NCBI GenBank assembly: GCA_019426215.1
Contig: CM033397.1
Coordinates: 31,622,480-31,686,479, forward strand
DNA length: 64,000 bases
Direction of reading: 5' to 3'
DNA from: Buddleja alternifolia
Taxonomy: Eukaryota > Streptophyta > Magnoliopsida > Lamiales > Scrophulariaceae
Notes under the pieces: generated by a model
What the model was told of the DNA's origin: nothing
Databases searched by the model: none
What the model saw: the letters and a program-made list of their open reading frames with translations, nothing else
Made by a program: the position numbers and the translations under genes
Shown here: positions 37,069 to 48,489 of the stretch, piece after piece
Layout of the letters: each line of letters opens with the position of its first letter
Position numbering within the stretch: position 1 is the first letter of the stretch

Positions 37069-39434
37069 ATGCTGGAAGCAGCTGTAGTGGAGAACAATGG
37101 CAGAGTTTCTCCGCACTCTTCGCAATTACAGAGCTGCGGCGAAAGCAGCGAGGAAGAGCTTTCGGTGCTCCCGCGACACACGAAAGTTGTGGTGACTGGA
37201 AACAACCGTACTAAGTCTGTGCTGGTCGGGCTTCAAGGTGTTGTGAAGAAAGCTGTTGGCCTTGGTGGATGGCATTGGCTGGTAAATTATTCATAATTTT
37301 GAGATTTTTTTTTGGTGTGTGTTTTGAAGATTGTTTATTGAATTTTGTGTTTTGTGTGAATTTTGGTGTGTAATGTGGATTGGAGATTTTGATTTTGGTG
37401 AAGTGAAGCAATGTGGGATGATATAGGGGGGAACATTTTGTGTGAATTCGAGTTTTGTGAGTTTTTAGGGTAAAAAAGGCTCTGTTTTTGTTACTGAATT
37501 GGAAAAATAGGGTTTGTACTACTTTTTGAAATTTAAGCTGAAATTACTTTCTGGATTGAGTTTGGATTCTAATTTCGGTAATTTGTTATGGGGGATTTGT
37601 TGCATGTGAGTGGATCTGATATTTTGATGGGTTTTTTTTATGATCCTGGATTGTTGATTGCTTTTTTTTTTTAGCTTTTTGTTTAGATAATTTGCATGAT
37701 TAAGTTTCGGGATTAGTTTGGAAGTTTGGAGGGGTATAAATGAATTGATTTCAATTTAAAAATTGGGGTTTTGATTTTTTTAAGAGTTTGTGTTTCAATT
37801 ATTCTTGTCATTCTCTGCATTTCTTTTATTTACTGTATTCTATGTCAGTTTTTGATTGTTTTCTATTTCTAAATTATTTGTCCATAATAATTTTATCAAG
37901 GTACAGTTTTATCCCCCTTCTTTCTGGGTGAATTTACCTTTTTTGAATTTTAATTTAATCATCAATTTGGTTTCTTTGTTGCTGAATTCTGAAAAGGAAT
38001 CTTCTTTGAGGAATACTTTAAAGTTTGAACTATCTTTAGGTAATTGCTGTAAACACGCTGGCTAAGTGAATTATTAGTCTTTTATGCGATTTTCCGTCAA
38101 TTTACTGCAGATTGCTCCCTCATGTATTTAATTTTAAAATACAATTATCAGGATGTTGCACCTGAAATCTTATTCGCGCATATAATTCTGAAGTTACCTA
38201 AATGAATCTAATGTTTAATTAAATTTTGCAGTCATATTGTAGAAAGAAATAATTGTCGATGGATCTTATTAGGGAAATAAGGTTTTGATATACGGGTTTG
38301 AACTAAATTTCAGGTTCTCACAAATGGGATAGAGGTAAAGCTACAGAGAAATGCATTAAGCGTAATTGAAGCTCCTATTGGGAATGAGGAAGACGACGAC
38401 ATTGAATTTGAACATGTACAGTGGAACGCCTCAGACATGGGTGAGTTTGATATTATCTTTTATGCTTTATTGGCATGAATTTTATTTTTGATTATTTTTA
38501 TTGTGAGAGCCAGTATAGCATAATCAATTAATATGCTTGATTTGTGATCCAGACCCAAAATTGTTTCTAATTTTACTTTTTCTGCCATTTTGGGTTGAAT
38601 TCGAAATCTTAAAAACATGTAGTCTATTCATTTGAATTATATTAAAATGGGAAAGGTTTTTGAGGTTGTTACATAGGATTCTCTACCATTTATTTTCCAT
38701 CCTTCTCTTTTCTCTTTTTTCCTCTCAATTTTAACAGGCTCTGATATGTTCATTCGTTTACTCTTTTTCCTTTTTGGCCCACCACTCAATCTAATTGTTT
38801 TTTGTGTGTTCCATTTTCCTAGCATCCGATGATATCAAAAAGTCACATAGATCAAGGCTTCGTATGCACAGGTCATTCGGGTCATCTCACAAGACTCTAA
38901 GCCGCTCTCTCTCATCTGACTCACAATCTAAGGACTCTGTCTCGACGCCAAGGGGGTCCACGGTGAGAAAATTTTGATTTTGATTTGTCTTTATATATTG
39001 TACAAGTAGAAAAGACACGAGTTTTCTATTTACATTAAATGAATTTCCTTGCGCAGAAAATTGACCTCGGTAAACTTGAGATGGCTGCTTTGTGGAGATA
39101 TCTTCGTCACTTTAACCTTGTGTGTAAACTTTTATGACAAGAAAGACAATTCAATGCTCGTTGTTTATTATCTTACGGTTAATTCTTTACCTCGCTTTGT
39201 TGCTTAGGTGGATGCCGTTCCTAACCCTTCTAAAGAGCAACTTATCGATGTTGTCCAAAGGCATTTCATGTCTCAGGTACTGCTAGTCTTAAATCTGCAT
39301 GTGGAATTATCTATCGAATGAAATTGAAGTTGCGATTATTGAATATTTTCGTTTGTGTGTAGCAATTGGATGAGTTGCAAGTGATCTCAGGGTTTGTGAA
39401 GGCCGCGAAGAGGATGAAGACTGTCTGCAAATAA
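37069..39434 (+). CDS. AFR1: SAP30-domain protein, AFR1/AFR2-like
   Basis: Expected to be a nuclear subunit of a Sin3-type histone deacetylase complex; the Arabidopsis relatives (SAP30 function-related) act in silencing of FT and other genes. Six exons: 37069-37281, 38314-38440, 38823-38962, 39057-39119, 39208-39276, 39363-39434. All introns are GT..AG and the codon phases fit, giving 227 residues. Order: acidic/Ser-rich N-terminus; a conserved block TGNNRTKSVLVGLQGVVKKA (about 45-64); an acidic stretch EEDDDIEFEHVQW; a basic Ser-rich linker (RLRMHRSFGSSHKTLSRSLS); and the Sin3-binding domain from about residue 161 (LEMAALWRYLRHFNL, KEQLIDVVQRHFMSQ, ELQVISGFVKAAKR). No stops or shifts. ATG 37069 is chosen because the protein then begins MLEAAV as in relatives. 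Whether AFR1 or AFR2 is the closer match cannot be told here. Confidence 0.92.
37282..38313 (+). other. AFR-type gene, intron 1
   Basis: A 1032-base T-rich intron starting GTAAATTATT and ending AAATTTCAG. It falls between codons. Nothing else is seen in it. Confidence 0.88.
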
Positions 39435-39742
39435 CATTCGAGGGATTGTGCGCTAACTGAATGTGGTGTTACCGAATATTTGACTAATTGTGATATACCT
39501 AATTAATTTGCCCCTCCTCGACTTCCATGTATATGTGATGGTAGGTATATGTAGATATATGTAGGGCAGTGGGACTGACTGACTCCTAAGAAGACATGTT
39601 TTGGTAAAAATGTATTTGCAGACCCTTGCAAATTATGACCCCTATTTATCAATGAGGAAAGGTCACCTTAGTATTTAACAATACATTTCATCATCTTGCA
39701 TTATTGCATGTTGCTTGTTGAGCTGAACACAACCCTTTATTA
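39435..39742 (+). other. AFR-type gene 3' flank
   Basis: Probable 3' UTR and downstream sequence; no separate feature. Confidence 0.45.
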
Positions 39743-39751
39743 TAGATATTA

Positions 39752-39980
39752 GGCATAATTATACGCACACCCCTCAATGATGGAGTAATTACACAAATCT
39801 CCTCTCACTAATTGGTAATTACAAACACATTCTTTAGGGGTTCAATTGTAAGAATTGTCACATAGGGGGTGTAATTGTAAGAAATATTTAACATGAAGGG
39901 GTGTATTTGTAATTATCAATTAGTGAGTGGAGGTTTGTGTAATTATCTCATTGTTGAGGGGGTGTGAGTGTAATTAGTCC
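39752..39980. mobile_element. Mutator-like MITE
   Basis: The left end GGCATAATTATACGCACACC and the inverted right end GGACTAATTACACTCACACC form long imperfect inverted arms. The perfect 9-base target duplication TAGATATTA lies at 39743-39751 and 39981-39989. 229 bases, non-coding, about 320 bases after the AFR-type stop codon. Confidence 0.9.
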
Positions 39981-40155
39981 TAGATATTATTGGGTGGCTC
40001 GATGGACAATAAATATTTTGAATTTTCTAAAAAAATTGGGCAATCATATAAATGTCTTGCTTTTTCCAGTTATACGATAAATGTCTTTAATTCTTTAGGA
40101 CATAGGCAATCGAGAGTGAGTCAAAATTATGTACTATTTGTCATATATATACAGT

Positions 40156-40945
40156 CAGTGTTTTGAAACCCGACCTGGTTGGGATGATCGGACCGGTTGA
40201 ATTGCCGCCCGCCCCATATAACAGCCCGGATTAGACCACAAAATCAGTAAAAGCTCAAAACTACTCCATTTTTGGAGAACCGCTAAAATTGGCTTGTCCG
40301 AGCAGTGAATCGGTTGACCCGATCTCGGGTCATGAGAACTGATTGGTTCTTAATATTTTTTGAAAATATTTATAAATTGTGCTAAATCAAGTTTAAACTT
40401 AAGATCTTTCGTAACAAAATGAGGATAATTACCCCAAAGCACGGCCTAAATGAAGTTATACTTTTCAATTCCTATGGATATAATTAACTTCACGTTCTAA
40501 CCCTTCTCATCCTAGCCTTTTCTTGATCATTGTTTTCTAAATAGGTGTGTAATTACTTAATAGACATTAATTTGATAATGAATTTTTTCATCAATGGTAA
40601 TTGGTTTCCGAACAAACAAACTAAAAAAGTACTAGTATTGGACCGTAATGACATGATTTTAAAAATGAGTGATTCATTTTGTAACTCGGTTATTTTTTGT
40701 CATTAAATACGAATGATTCATAATGTGAAGTATATGCAATTAAGATAAATTCAATTCTTGTTATAATTGAAAAATAAGTATTTTTATACCATTATATATA
40801 TATATATATTTAAGTACATTTATAATTATTTATTACATAATTATGATGCCATTGGTTTGACCATGCTTGGCCCAACGATTGAACTTGATACCCTTGACTC
40901 ATTTAATGTTTCGGTTCGATGACGGGTCCAATTTTTAAATCATTG
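40156..40945. mobile_element. hAT-type MITE
   Basis: Begins CAGTGTTTTGAAACCCGACC and ends, inverted, CAATGATTTAAAAATTGGAC. The flanking 8-mers are TATACAGT (40148-40155) and TGTACAGT (40946-40953). Non-coding; a related left end starts near 50932. Confidence 0.78.
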
Positions 40946-40953
40946 TGTACAGT

Positions 40954-42268
40954 CACATAGTTCTGAAATATGTTAATGTATTGCTACTATTTTAAAATAA
41001 TTGATCTAGTTTAAATATATATGTGATTCTAAATGAAAGTCAAAAAAAAGTTTTAATTTTGTGCAACCTAGAAAGTATTTTTTGATTCTTAAAAGTCTTT
41101 GTTTGTTAAAAAAAAATATTATTCTTCGGTGGATTTGGAACCTAATATAATGGATCGAAGAAGGTGTGGTGGTAAAAAATTTTTTTTACTCATCCTAATT
41201 TAATGTACGGTGAATCGGTCTCAATGACCATGATCCACCAAAATGAGGAACTATGGGACATTGGAAAAGTGAGAACAACAAATTTAATACAGATAGAATA
41301 AAAATGAAAATAATGAATTTAGAAACAGATCGAAAAAATGATATCACTAAATACATTATACATACTACTCTTCTTTTGTGTGTGTTATTGTTTAATTGAA
41401 CTTGTGAAATACACGTGAATGTAGTCAAGACGGAAGCGAATTAGAATTTTTCTTGATGGATGAAGGCCGATAACACTTAGACAAGCCCGTCTGTCTTTTC
41501 TCTAATCCTTGAACCTAATTGGATTTGGGCCTATTGAAGTTACCAATAGCAAGAAGGGAAAATAGAATATGGGCCTACAAGATAACCTTAAATGTTATAA
41601 TTATCTAGTCCAACTTTATGGGCTCAACCTTTGCTTTTTGTTATTAATTAATGACTCATGTCTATTAATAACACTCGGCATAATTAATGATCACTAATAA
41701 TACTCACATGATCAACTGCATTTAAAATCTAACAATATAGACCGGATATGCGAAAATAATTATAATAAACTTAGCCAAGTAATATCTTGAAAAGTTGCAA
41801 GTATTTACTATTACTCGCTCAATTTCTTAACCCGAAAAAAGAAATTATAATTGTAGACGTTTTATCTATAAAGAAGCAATTACATAATATTGTATTAATA
41901 AATCAATCATGCCGAAGTAGATTAATCACTACACTTTAATTACGACCCAAACCAAAGACCTCTTAATTATTATTATTATTTTTTTTGAATTTATTTTGGT
42001 TACAAGACCTGTTAGTTATAGAGTCTAAGGTCTCGCTCCACGACAAGTTCAATACTTAAAATTTTATTGTAATTCAATTTTATTTAAGCGTTCAAATTCA
42101 CATGTGCAAATGCAATGTAGAAAAATTTGGTTATGGAAATTCAAGCGCGAATGTGATTAGGATGAAAACTTGTACAATTTATTGAAATAGGAACCATATA
42201 TCGAGTGTTCTTGTTCGAGGTACAAATTTTTCGAAAAAAGAAAAAAAGGCTAATTTAATTCTTCAATA
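40954..42268. other. Intergenic, no gene recognised
   Basis: AT-rich; no transposon termini that I can pair. Confidence 0.45.
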
Positions 42269-42492
42269 TGTTAGGAATTTAAGTGATGAGCTTGTACAAC
42301 TATATAGTTTTTCTCGTTTATTTTTCTTTCTATATTTTGTTCTCTGATCTTGAATTCTACATTAACCATGTCAATAAGGCTGTTAGGAATTTAAGTGATG
42401 AGCTTATACAACTATATAGTTTTTCTCGTTTATTCTTTTTTCTATATTTTGTTCACTGATCTTGAATTCTACATTAATCATGTCAATAAGAT
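42269..42492. repeat. Tandem duplication, 112-bp unit
   Basis: The unit beginning TGTTAGGAATTTAAGTGATG at 42269 is repeated at 42381 with few changes; a third start (ATGTTAAAATC) is seen at 42490. Confidence 0.9.
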
Positions 42493-43544
42493 GTTAAAAT
42501 CGGAGGTAGCATATGTTGCACAAGTATCGTATTTTACACTATGATGTATTCTTGTTTGAGGTTGTCCCCATGGTTAAAATGGAATCAATTATCAAAGGAA
42601 ATTTCCTATTTCCAAATATAAAATGCCAACATAGTGAAACAATATCTTACGAGAAATTCTTATCTAGACTTGGTATTCTCTTGTTCCGATTTTTATTCTT
42701 GTTCTCTTTTGTTATATCGTTTTCTTTGACAAATTTGTCACGTCACGGCCCACGGGCCCATTGGACGGCAGAAGTTCCATCGAACCCACTGCATGTAACC
42801 ACAATCCATCAAACACGACATAACTCAATCCACTATTCATTTCCAGGAATCTGAACTCTAGGCTCTAGTGGTGACTTCCACGGGCTCAAAAGTTGCCTCT
42901 CATGAGCGTAGTACTGTGCGCCGCAACCTGTAACACTTTCTCCATGTAGCATTTTGCTCCCGAAATTCCGGTTAACAGACGACTCTGATATCATTGGTCA
43001 CGCTCCGGGCTCACGAGCCTGTTTAACCAGAGAAATTCCATCAAACCCAGCAAACATAATCTAAAATTGGACATTTAAACTACTACTTAAAATAATTACC
43101 TTTTACTTTTTAGTGAAAGATTCATTTGATTATGTTGATTTCATTGGTTTAAACCTTGCAATATAGTCAAAGCAACTTTTAGAAGTGGCCATTTTCTCTT
43201 ACATGCTAATTAATGTGACATTATTTAAGTCTATCAAACACAAATAACAAATATGTCAAGACAAAAGCGTTGGTCACCTAAAAACAAAGGTTACCCAAAT
43301 TGCAAATTATAATTCTTTTTTCCAAAATAAATGAATAAATAATTCATTTTGATCACTAGATCAATCCCTATCTAGAATTCAATCAAGATATGTAGCAAAA
43401 CTTTTCTTCAGTTCCAAGGTGCAATAGAACAAAAAAGCAGTCATACTACATAAATAAAAATGTCAATAAATCAAACACCTTTAACAAACTTTTCCTTTAT
43501 TCTTGGAAAAGTGAAGTGTTTTATCAATGGCAATTAATTTAAAC
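42493..43544. other. Intergenic with a possible old LTR scrap
   Basis: The segment 42730-43070 is less AT-rich. Its minus strand contains CCAATGATATCAGAGTC, which resembles a decayed copia primer site, but no flanking LTR or gag could be confirmed. Confidence 0.3.
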
Positions 43545-43727
43545 GGATTAATTACACTAACTATCCATATTTAGTGTACTTACAACCCATTTCACTTATT
43601 TTAAACACATAACAAATACCCCTTTTATAATAATATTACAATAAGAGGGGTATTTGTTATGGGCCACAAATAAGTAGACTGTAGTGTAATTACACTAAAT
43701 AAAAGGGGTAGTTAATATAATTAATCC
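43545..43727. mobile_element. Small foldback MITE
   Basis: The ends GGATTAATTACACTAACTAT and, inverted, GGATTAATTATATTAACTAC fold nearly end to end; the middle carries ACAAATACCCC and its complement. The flanking 9-mers AATTTAAAC and AATTTCATT agree only in the first five bases, so the target duplication is doubtful. Confidence 0.65.
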
Positions 43728-44080
43728 AATTTCATTGTCACAATTATTTATCTCCACCCATGCACAAGAAGTCGATCTGTTTCTTTTTATTATGTATGAG
43801 GCTTTTGACGAAAATAATTATAGTCAAAGATACTACTCGTCAAAAACAAATTAAGTAAGAGAAACAAAAAATTCACATATATACAAGATTTAGGTGTATT
43901 GGCTAATAATGCGTGCTTCTACTAACGCACAATAGTAGTTTTCTCAATTACAAAAATTGTAAGAGATATATTCTACTTATTTATAGTTGGAGTTTAGGGT
44001 TATCGTAATTGATGTAAAATGACCAAATTATTCATATAGTTTTTATCAATAAGTTTGGATATCTATTTATAATGTTACCA

Positions 44081-44269
44081 ACCAACAAGTCCAACACAGT
44101 TGGTAAATAGCTGAGTTCCTTAAGTATGCTATCCAGAGTTCGATTCCTGGTCGTGTGTATGGAAAATACTTTGTTGGGAGAGGCAAAACTCACTTCGGTG
44201 ATCTCTACGCCTCAAAAAGATTAGTCTCCGGCGTCCGATTGGGAAAACCCTTGGTATAAATCGAAAAAA
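44081..44269 (+). mobile_element. tRNA-derived SINE, full length
   Basis: The head contains a box A-like stretch (GTTGGTAAATAGCTGAG) and a box B-like GAGTTCGATTCCTGG. The 3' end is GGTATAAATCGAAAAAA. The 16-base direct repeat ATTTATAATGTTACCA flanks it (44065-44080 and 44270-44285). The truncated SINE at 20848-20964 belongs to the same family. Confidence 0.9.
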
Positions 44270-44285
44270 ATTTATAATGTTACCA

Positions 44286-45879
44286 GACTTCACAGCTCAA
44301 TTCATTACCTAACAGAAGATATAGAATATTCTTCGACAACGAAACATTAACTTTATGTGGTTAAGAATATGAAAACACTTTTGAGATTCCCATCCATTAT
44401 GAGATGGATGTAAATCAAGTTAGGTACATGTTAATGTATGCAGAGCCGTGGAGGGAGCTTATAACACTTATCATTGAAACAACTTACGGAACATCCGAAA
44501 TAAAAGTTCGTGGAGAAAAATAATGAGCATTCTAGAAAGCATGAATAATAAATGTAAAAGAAATGGAAGCTTGAGTATAAGTTTAAAATGAGATAAAATG
44601 TCCCAAATAAATCATCAAACATTTTTGTCTGTAGAAATTAACGAAGTCAAATTAAAAACTAATTCTTGGGCCCGATTGAATGGATGACTATTTCCCATTT
44701 CTCATTTTTCATAGATAAAGTAAGACTTTTTTTTTTCCTTAAAGCGAAGAAATATAATGTAGAAAGTGGGTTTGGATGGTGTTTTTTTAATTAGAAAAAA
44801 ATATAATGATTAAGTGTGATGTGATATGTTTTTTTTTTGTAAGAATTTTTTTTATAAGAAATTGGTATGAATGAGTTTTTATTTTATAAGTAAATGTAGA
44901 CAAATCTAAGTTAAACTCATCGATTAAACCATCCAAATGCAAAAATCCCCAAATTGAAGGTAATTTTCCCTCCATTTCAGCAAAAATTCCAAATTCAAGT
45001 CAATTTTCCTGCCAAATGATATTTTTCGGCCAATTTTGAATTTTTTGACGACATTTGTATGTAAATTTTTGCAAGTTAGTGTACCCAAATTATCAGCAGA
45101 CCAAATTATAGTATAAAAAAAAAACGTATAGGCCAACTTGGATTATCAACTTTGCAATTTTCCCTCTTAGCAACTCTTCTTTTCCCTTTCTTTGTTATAG
45201 CAAATTAATGTCACATTATAACCTAATTGTTTACATCTTCTCATTTGAACCCAGGATTCACAAGAAGACTTATAATTTAATCCTAAGAATTAAGTAATAT
45301 ATGATTTAATCTTATTATGATCACTTGTTCAACTCAAGCATGCATGACATTCTTGCTCCATCTCCAATTCTCAGATGATCACCCTCAAATACTAAAAGTA
45401 CAATAAAATATGATTTACGTGTTTCAATGAAAAATTATTTACATCTACTAGAATTATAATTCGACTATAAAATCATCATAATTTTCTTTTGAAAAAGTAA
45501 GACCCTCAATATTCTTTATTTATAATGCTTCATTTTTATCGGACTTCACAATTCCTTCATTCTATGCACCAATCTATACAATGATAGCAACAACAAAAAT
45601 ATTTGGCATAAAAATATGTGTGCAATATATCCTTCCACATTGCGTGACGCATTTGTTAATACTCACCAATTTTATATTTTCTTAGCTCATCTAATATGTC
45701 CACTAATTACATTCCATTTCACAATTGTTAGCATTAATTTGCTAGCTCTAAACCAATCAAAGCCACACGATTCAATGATCCAACGTCTTATAAAGCCAGC
45801 CACAAAAAGAATCGAGAACCAATAATTCATTCCATGTCGTGGGGTTTTTCCTTTTATAATTGGACTCCTGATGTCACAA
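44286..45879. other. Intergenic, no gene recognised
   Basis: AT-rich; short frames lack family resemblance. The stretch 44920-45170 is rich in AAATTCC and AATTTTCC words without clear ends. Confidence 0.4.
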
Positions 45880-45954
45880 ACTTAGTAGTCAAAGATTCAT
45901 TTTCTTGATCCCATGTCGTGGGTTTTTTCCTTTACTAGGATCACAGTCAGTCGT

Positions 45955-47225
45955 CCCGTAACGACACTGTGTTAGAACAAATAATATAATAATTAAAAAG
46001 AATTATCTCTACATGGAAGATTGTTAAGTATCAAAATAAGTATATCTTATTATTTAGACAATCAAATTCGAGAGGTTGAGATTTTAAACTAAATTAAGCT
46101 TAAAAGAATTAGACTATGAATCAATCAACGAAAATCTAGGGGTTACGATTTTATTAAGGATATTTATGTGGACTATTAATCTTCAATGAGAATTACCTCT
46201 TATCTTTGATTAAAGACACAATTTTCTTAGTGAACATGAATACCCTCAATCTCAAGAACTCGTGAGTACTCATATTGCTTCGTTTCGGCTCTCCCATGAT
46301 CAACAACTACTTATATGAATTCATTGAGCTCTATGAAAATTATTTAACTAGGCTTATGCAAAATTACTAATATATTTATTAAGCAATTTCAACATGGCAA
46401 TCATATTTGAACTAGCAATTTATACTTCTTAAACTACTTTAAATCATGAAATTGGTGACCAAGCAATGTGCATTGATCAATGAAAATTAAATAAAGCAAG
46501 AGAAAACCCAAAAAATACCAAGAATCCATATATATACACAAGACTATATCTGAAACCCACTAGCTATATGCATAATAAAAGAAGAAAAAAATATTAATTA
46601 ATTGAATAAAAGTAGGGTAAACCATGTTCAATAATGGACGAATCAAAAAATACAACTTAGAGAAAAAGAAAAACTTAAAATCCCAGAAGAGTCCTTTTAT
46701 GATTGGTGGAAATCCAAGAAATCTCATTTGTATCTTTAAAGAAACTACTTTTCTATCCTTACAAGTCTTCTCCCTCGTTCACATATAAATCCTCTCCAAT
46801 GTGTAACCGGGCATTTTTAAGCCTTCCTACCCTAATAAGGGTTCCCTAGGTACAAGAAAATCCCAACCAAAAGAAAAAAACATTGTGGCCCATTAATTCT
46901 AAAATTTGCGCATAGCACAGTTGTGCCAAAAACAGGCACAACTATGCCAAACTTGTTCAAAAATTTTCTCTAATTATCCTCGAGCTAAAATCTCTTCTTG
47001 TGGCCGTTCTCTTGCACTTTTTTATACTCTCTTAGTTAGTCTTCATGGCTCTCTTTTATAATTCCCTTTTTGCGCATTAAAACAACCGTTCTTTTGCCTA
47101 CAAAAGCATAAAAACATCTTAGAAGCTAAAATACGTATGCAAGGCTAAAAATAATGAAAATGGTCAACTACGAAGTACAAGTTAAAGATAAATACATGGT
47201 AAAAAGATGTAAAATTTAAGACCTA
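45955..47225 (-). mobile_element. Probable solo Athila/Tat-type LTR
   Basis: Sequence related to the hAT relic breaks off near 45955 (GGATCAC) and resumes near 47222 (TCAATTGACC), whereas the second relic is continuous there (54275-54290). The inserted piece, read on the minus strand, resembles Athila-type LTRs: TTTTATGCTTTTGTAGGC near its start, a palindrome-rich centre (GGCATAGTTGTGCC and GGCACAACTGTGC), and an AATTCATATAAGTAGTTG segment. Exact ends and target duplication are not resolved. Confidence 0.45.
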
Positions 47226-48470
47226 ACAATCAATCAATTGACCACCTACTAGACCTTTTTCTCTTTCCGCAACAAATTTGTAGTATTCAGATGGAGTGAT
47301 TTTGAACGAGTCTCAACTTTTTGAGTTATGATATAACTACAACTATCTCTTGTGTGATGATTTGACGTAACTTTCATCGCATAGATGATTGAGATTGTTC
47401 CAAGATCTTGCTGAAAACTCCTAAGAATAACCAATGAGATCCAACTATTCACATTTAAGCCTCATTTACTCGCATTGATGTGGCTTGGTAGGCACAACTT
47501 CATCTTCTACCCTTGGCTTAGGATGTTGTGACCTTGGATTAACATATGGTTATAGCTCATATTTGAAAAGCAGTAAGATATGTTAGGAACTCTCTGGCTA
47601 GGTTAAAAATCTTTTTGGAATATGTCGAGATAGAAAAATATAATTAGAACCAAGTAAATAGTTAAGTCTTGATGTATCTACAAGGTAGAGTTCCACATAC
47701 TTGATGTTGGAGTTCGCTACACAATTTGAGAGATTGTTTGATGCTTATCGAGACATGGATTTTGGATATGGAAATGTCTTTCAAAGAGACTATTTCGTGG
47801 AGTTCTCGATGAGATATGATTGAGATAAGGCTAAATTGTTGATGAAATTTTCTATTCATTTCTACAAGTTCACTATGTCTACTTGCTATTCTTTTATATG
47901 TAACATCCAATATCACATTTCATGAAACTAGAGCGGTGGATTTTCTCCTAAGGGAATGGTTGGAAAACAATGACTTTGAGTTGAATCAGATATTAATAAG
48001 GAAGAAAAATTTGACAACGATGAATATTGGGGGTTAATTGGAAAAATGAACATGATTTTGTACTACGCAGTGTATATACTTGATCAATGTCATAAAATGA
48101 ATGACACTGAATTTTTATTTGATATGTTGTATGATGATATTTCAAAGTGTGCATTGATGAAAGAACAAGTAAAGCAAGACATGATTGAATTGTTCAATGA
48201 ATACAATTTAAAATATGAAACTCATAGAAGTCATCCTATTCGACATATTTCTTCATCTTGTATATGTCTGGTAGGTGGATTTCAGTGAGTGTTGAAATCG
48301 TTGATTTGAAAGTACAATTTAGAAAATTCAAGTTCAGAAGAATAAATGGGCATGTAAAGTCAGAATTGGAGAAATATTTGAGTGAGGATCCCAAGAAAAA
48401 TAATATTGTGTCACCTGACTTACTAAATGGTGAAAAGTAAAGTCTCTTATATTTTCCATCCTCTCCAAAT
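47226..48470 (+). pseudogene. hAT transposase relic A
   Basis: Fragments of a BED-type hAT transposase in broken frames. The central part has LDVSTR followed by STYLMLEFATQFERLFDAY (47667-47750). The C-terminal half is open at 48046-48285 (MNMILYYAVYILD, LMKEQVKQDMIELFNEYN). The start of the dimerisation region follows after a shift (HVKSELEKYLSEDPKKNN, about 48345-48400). It stops near 48470; the rest is missing. The same protein family is seen at 52366-61750. Confidence 0.8.
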
Positions 48471-48489
48471 TCGTAGTCACAGTATGGTC

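Noticed and set aside
38637..38825. Minus-strand Lys-rich frame in the AFR-type gene
   Set aside because: It lies within intron 2 of the AFR-type gene and is a by-product of a T-rich intron.
42513..42854. 113-residue frame with hydrophobic centre
   Set aside because: No recognisable domain, AT-rich composition like the surroundings, no splice or promoter context.
42980..42998. Possible minus-strand copia primer site
   Set aside because: The match to the tRNA-Met site is imperfect and no LTR or gag flanks it.
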